Below are positions 63,503-64,000 of a stretch of DNA of 64,000 nucleotides, one piece after another. The notes beneath the pieces are model-generated. The model was not told where the DNA came from, ran no database searches, and saw nothing but the letters and a program-made list of their open reading frames with translations. This DNA is from Pontibacillus litoralis JSM 072002 (GTDB lineage: Bacteria > Bacillota > Bacilli > Bacillales > BH030062). Within the stretch, counting starts at the first letter, position 1. Each line of letters opens with the position of its first letter. Location of the stretch: the NCBI RefSeq assembly GCF_000775615.1, contig NZ_AVPG01000001.1:372001-436000 (forward strand), given 5' to 3'. The position numbers were made by a program, and so were the translations under genes.

Positions 63503-64000
63503 TACCTAAATCAATCATAAGCCGCTTCAAATCATTTAGCCAACGGGCGGCTTGGCTTTCTTCTTTACGATGCTTATGCCATTGAATAAAAGCAATTGTT
63601 TGAGCAATAATGTACCAATACATTCGTGCTAATAGATCATCGTTTAATTCAATTCCATATGTGTCCAACCAATCGTTCCATTCACCTTTAGGGATATACC
63701 AATGCAGAATCATGCCTAAATCCATTGCAGGATCTGCTACCATCGCATTATCCCAATCAATTAAATACAACTGATCCGAACGAGTTAGCAGCCAATTATT
63801 GTGGTTCATATCACAATGACACACAACCTTTTGTTGATTTTGCACGAAAGGTAACTGCTCTTCTAGATATCGTAATGCTTGGTGTATTTCTATTTGAGTG
63901 TTGATAAAGCTTGCATGTTGTTCTTGATTCTTTAAATCCTGTACTATATTTTCAGGGTTTAACGGCCTTTTCCCTAATCTCATTAGCAAATCTAATAATT
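63489..64000 (-). CDS. ytmP: Aminoglycoside phosphotransferase/choline kinase-like YtmP (start truncated by window)
   Basis: The 3' 170 codons of a kinase-fold phosphotransferase; the frame is open to base 64000 on the minus strand, so the N-terminal ATP-binding lobe is outside the window. The catalytic loop CHCDMNHNNWLL (Brenner-type HxDxxxxN) and the metal motif LIDWDNAM (DWD) are intact, followed by DLGMILHWYIP. Relatives phosphorylate choline or similar small hydroxyl compounds; the substrate of YtmP is not known. It converges with ytzH with a 14-base overlap. Confidence 0.9.
   Translation of the reverse strand, partial: LLDLLMRLGKRPLNPENIVQDLKNQEQHASFINTQIEIHQALRYLEEQLPFVQNQQKVVCHCDMNHNNWLLTRSDQLYLIDWDNAMVADPAMDLGMILHWYIPKGEWNDWLDTYGIELNDDLLARMYWYIIAQTIAFIQWHKHRKEESQAARWLNDLKRLMIDLGIINI

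Overview
The window is a stretch of low-GC chromosome from a spore-forming member of the Bacillaceae. The gene order follows the Bacillus subtilis ytr/ytp/yto to ytm region very closely: ytrI-nrnA-ytpI-ytoI, then moaB-ackA-ytxK-tpx-ytfJ-ytfI-nadK-ytcJ-sspA-thiI-nifZ-ezrA-refZ-ytsP-ytrP-rpsD-tyrS, then acuABC-motPS-ccpA-aroA-ytxJHG-murC-sftA-ytpRQP-ytoQ-ytoP-ytzB-ytnP-trmB-ytzH-ytmP. Sporulation genes (ytrH/ytrI, ytfJ, sspA), sinIR, a YtxJ protein of the bacillithiol type, CcpA and strong Shine-Dalgarno sites all fit this assignment. The species cannot be named from the sequence alone. No rRNA, tRNA, prophage, IS element or CRISPR array was seen.

Layout. 1-5.1 kb: sporulation membrane proteins YtrH/YtrI, the nanoRNase NrnA, the CBS/DRTGG regulator YtoI and a soluble PAP2/haloperoxidase-type protein. 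5.3-6.2 kb: pyridoxal kinase. 6.2-10.3 kb: an accessory five-gene operon (DUF4178, PspA, DUF4247 lipoprotein, DUF350 membrane protein, membrane-fused spermidine-synthase-like enzyme) behind a sigma-W-type promoter; this is the best candidate for an under-described system. 10.4-15.4 kb: ald, an SDR enzyme, a small unlisted 46-codon gene, a universal stress protein, sinI-sinR, moaB and an EcsC-family gene. 15.6-22.7 kb: acetate kinase, a methylase-like protein, thiol peroxidase, the spore proteins YtfJ/YtfI, a second-type NAD kinase, an amidohydrolase and an alpha/beta SASP. 22.8-31.6 kb: the ThiI/NifZ sulfur-transfer pair, the division regulators EzrA and RefZ, a free-methionine-sulfoxide reductase and the diguanylate cyclase YtrP. 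31.7-39.2 kb: rpsD with its leader, a decayed gene fragment, murB, tyrS with a tyrosine T-box, and a class A penicillin-binding protein whose C-terminus is 24 six-residue K/E/Q repeats. 39.3-51 kb: acuABC (acsA is not beside it), the Na+-type stator genes motPS, ccpA, DAHP synthase, a large FtsA-like protein with a repeat-rich C-terminus, ytxGHJ and murC. 51.2-64 kb: a short nicotinate phosphoribosyltransferase-like gene, the DNA translocase SftA, YtpR/Q/P, an orphan PTS IIC protein, YtoQ, a DUF84 NTPase, the peptidase YtoP, YtzB, the lactonase YtnP, TrmB, YtzH and the start-truncated YtmP.

Themes. Many genes concern the cell envelope and division (PBP, murB, murC, ezrA, refZ, sftA, the FtsA-like protein, the PspA operon). 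Carbon overflow and acetate control form a second theme (ackA, acuABC, ccpA). Sulfur and redox chemistry forms a third (nifZ, thiI, tpx, ytpP, ytxJ, ytsP). Regulatory RNA is visible in the tyrS T-box and the rpsD leader. Most operons end in clear intrinsic terminators, several of which use the last codons of a gene as part of the stem. Start codons were re-chosen where a Shine-Dalgarno site clearly favoured another codon; these changes are stated in each entry.
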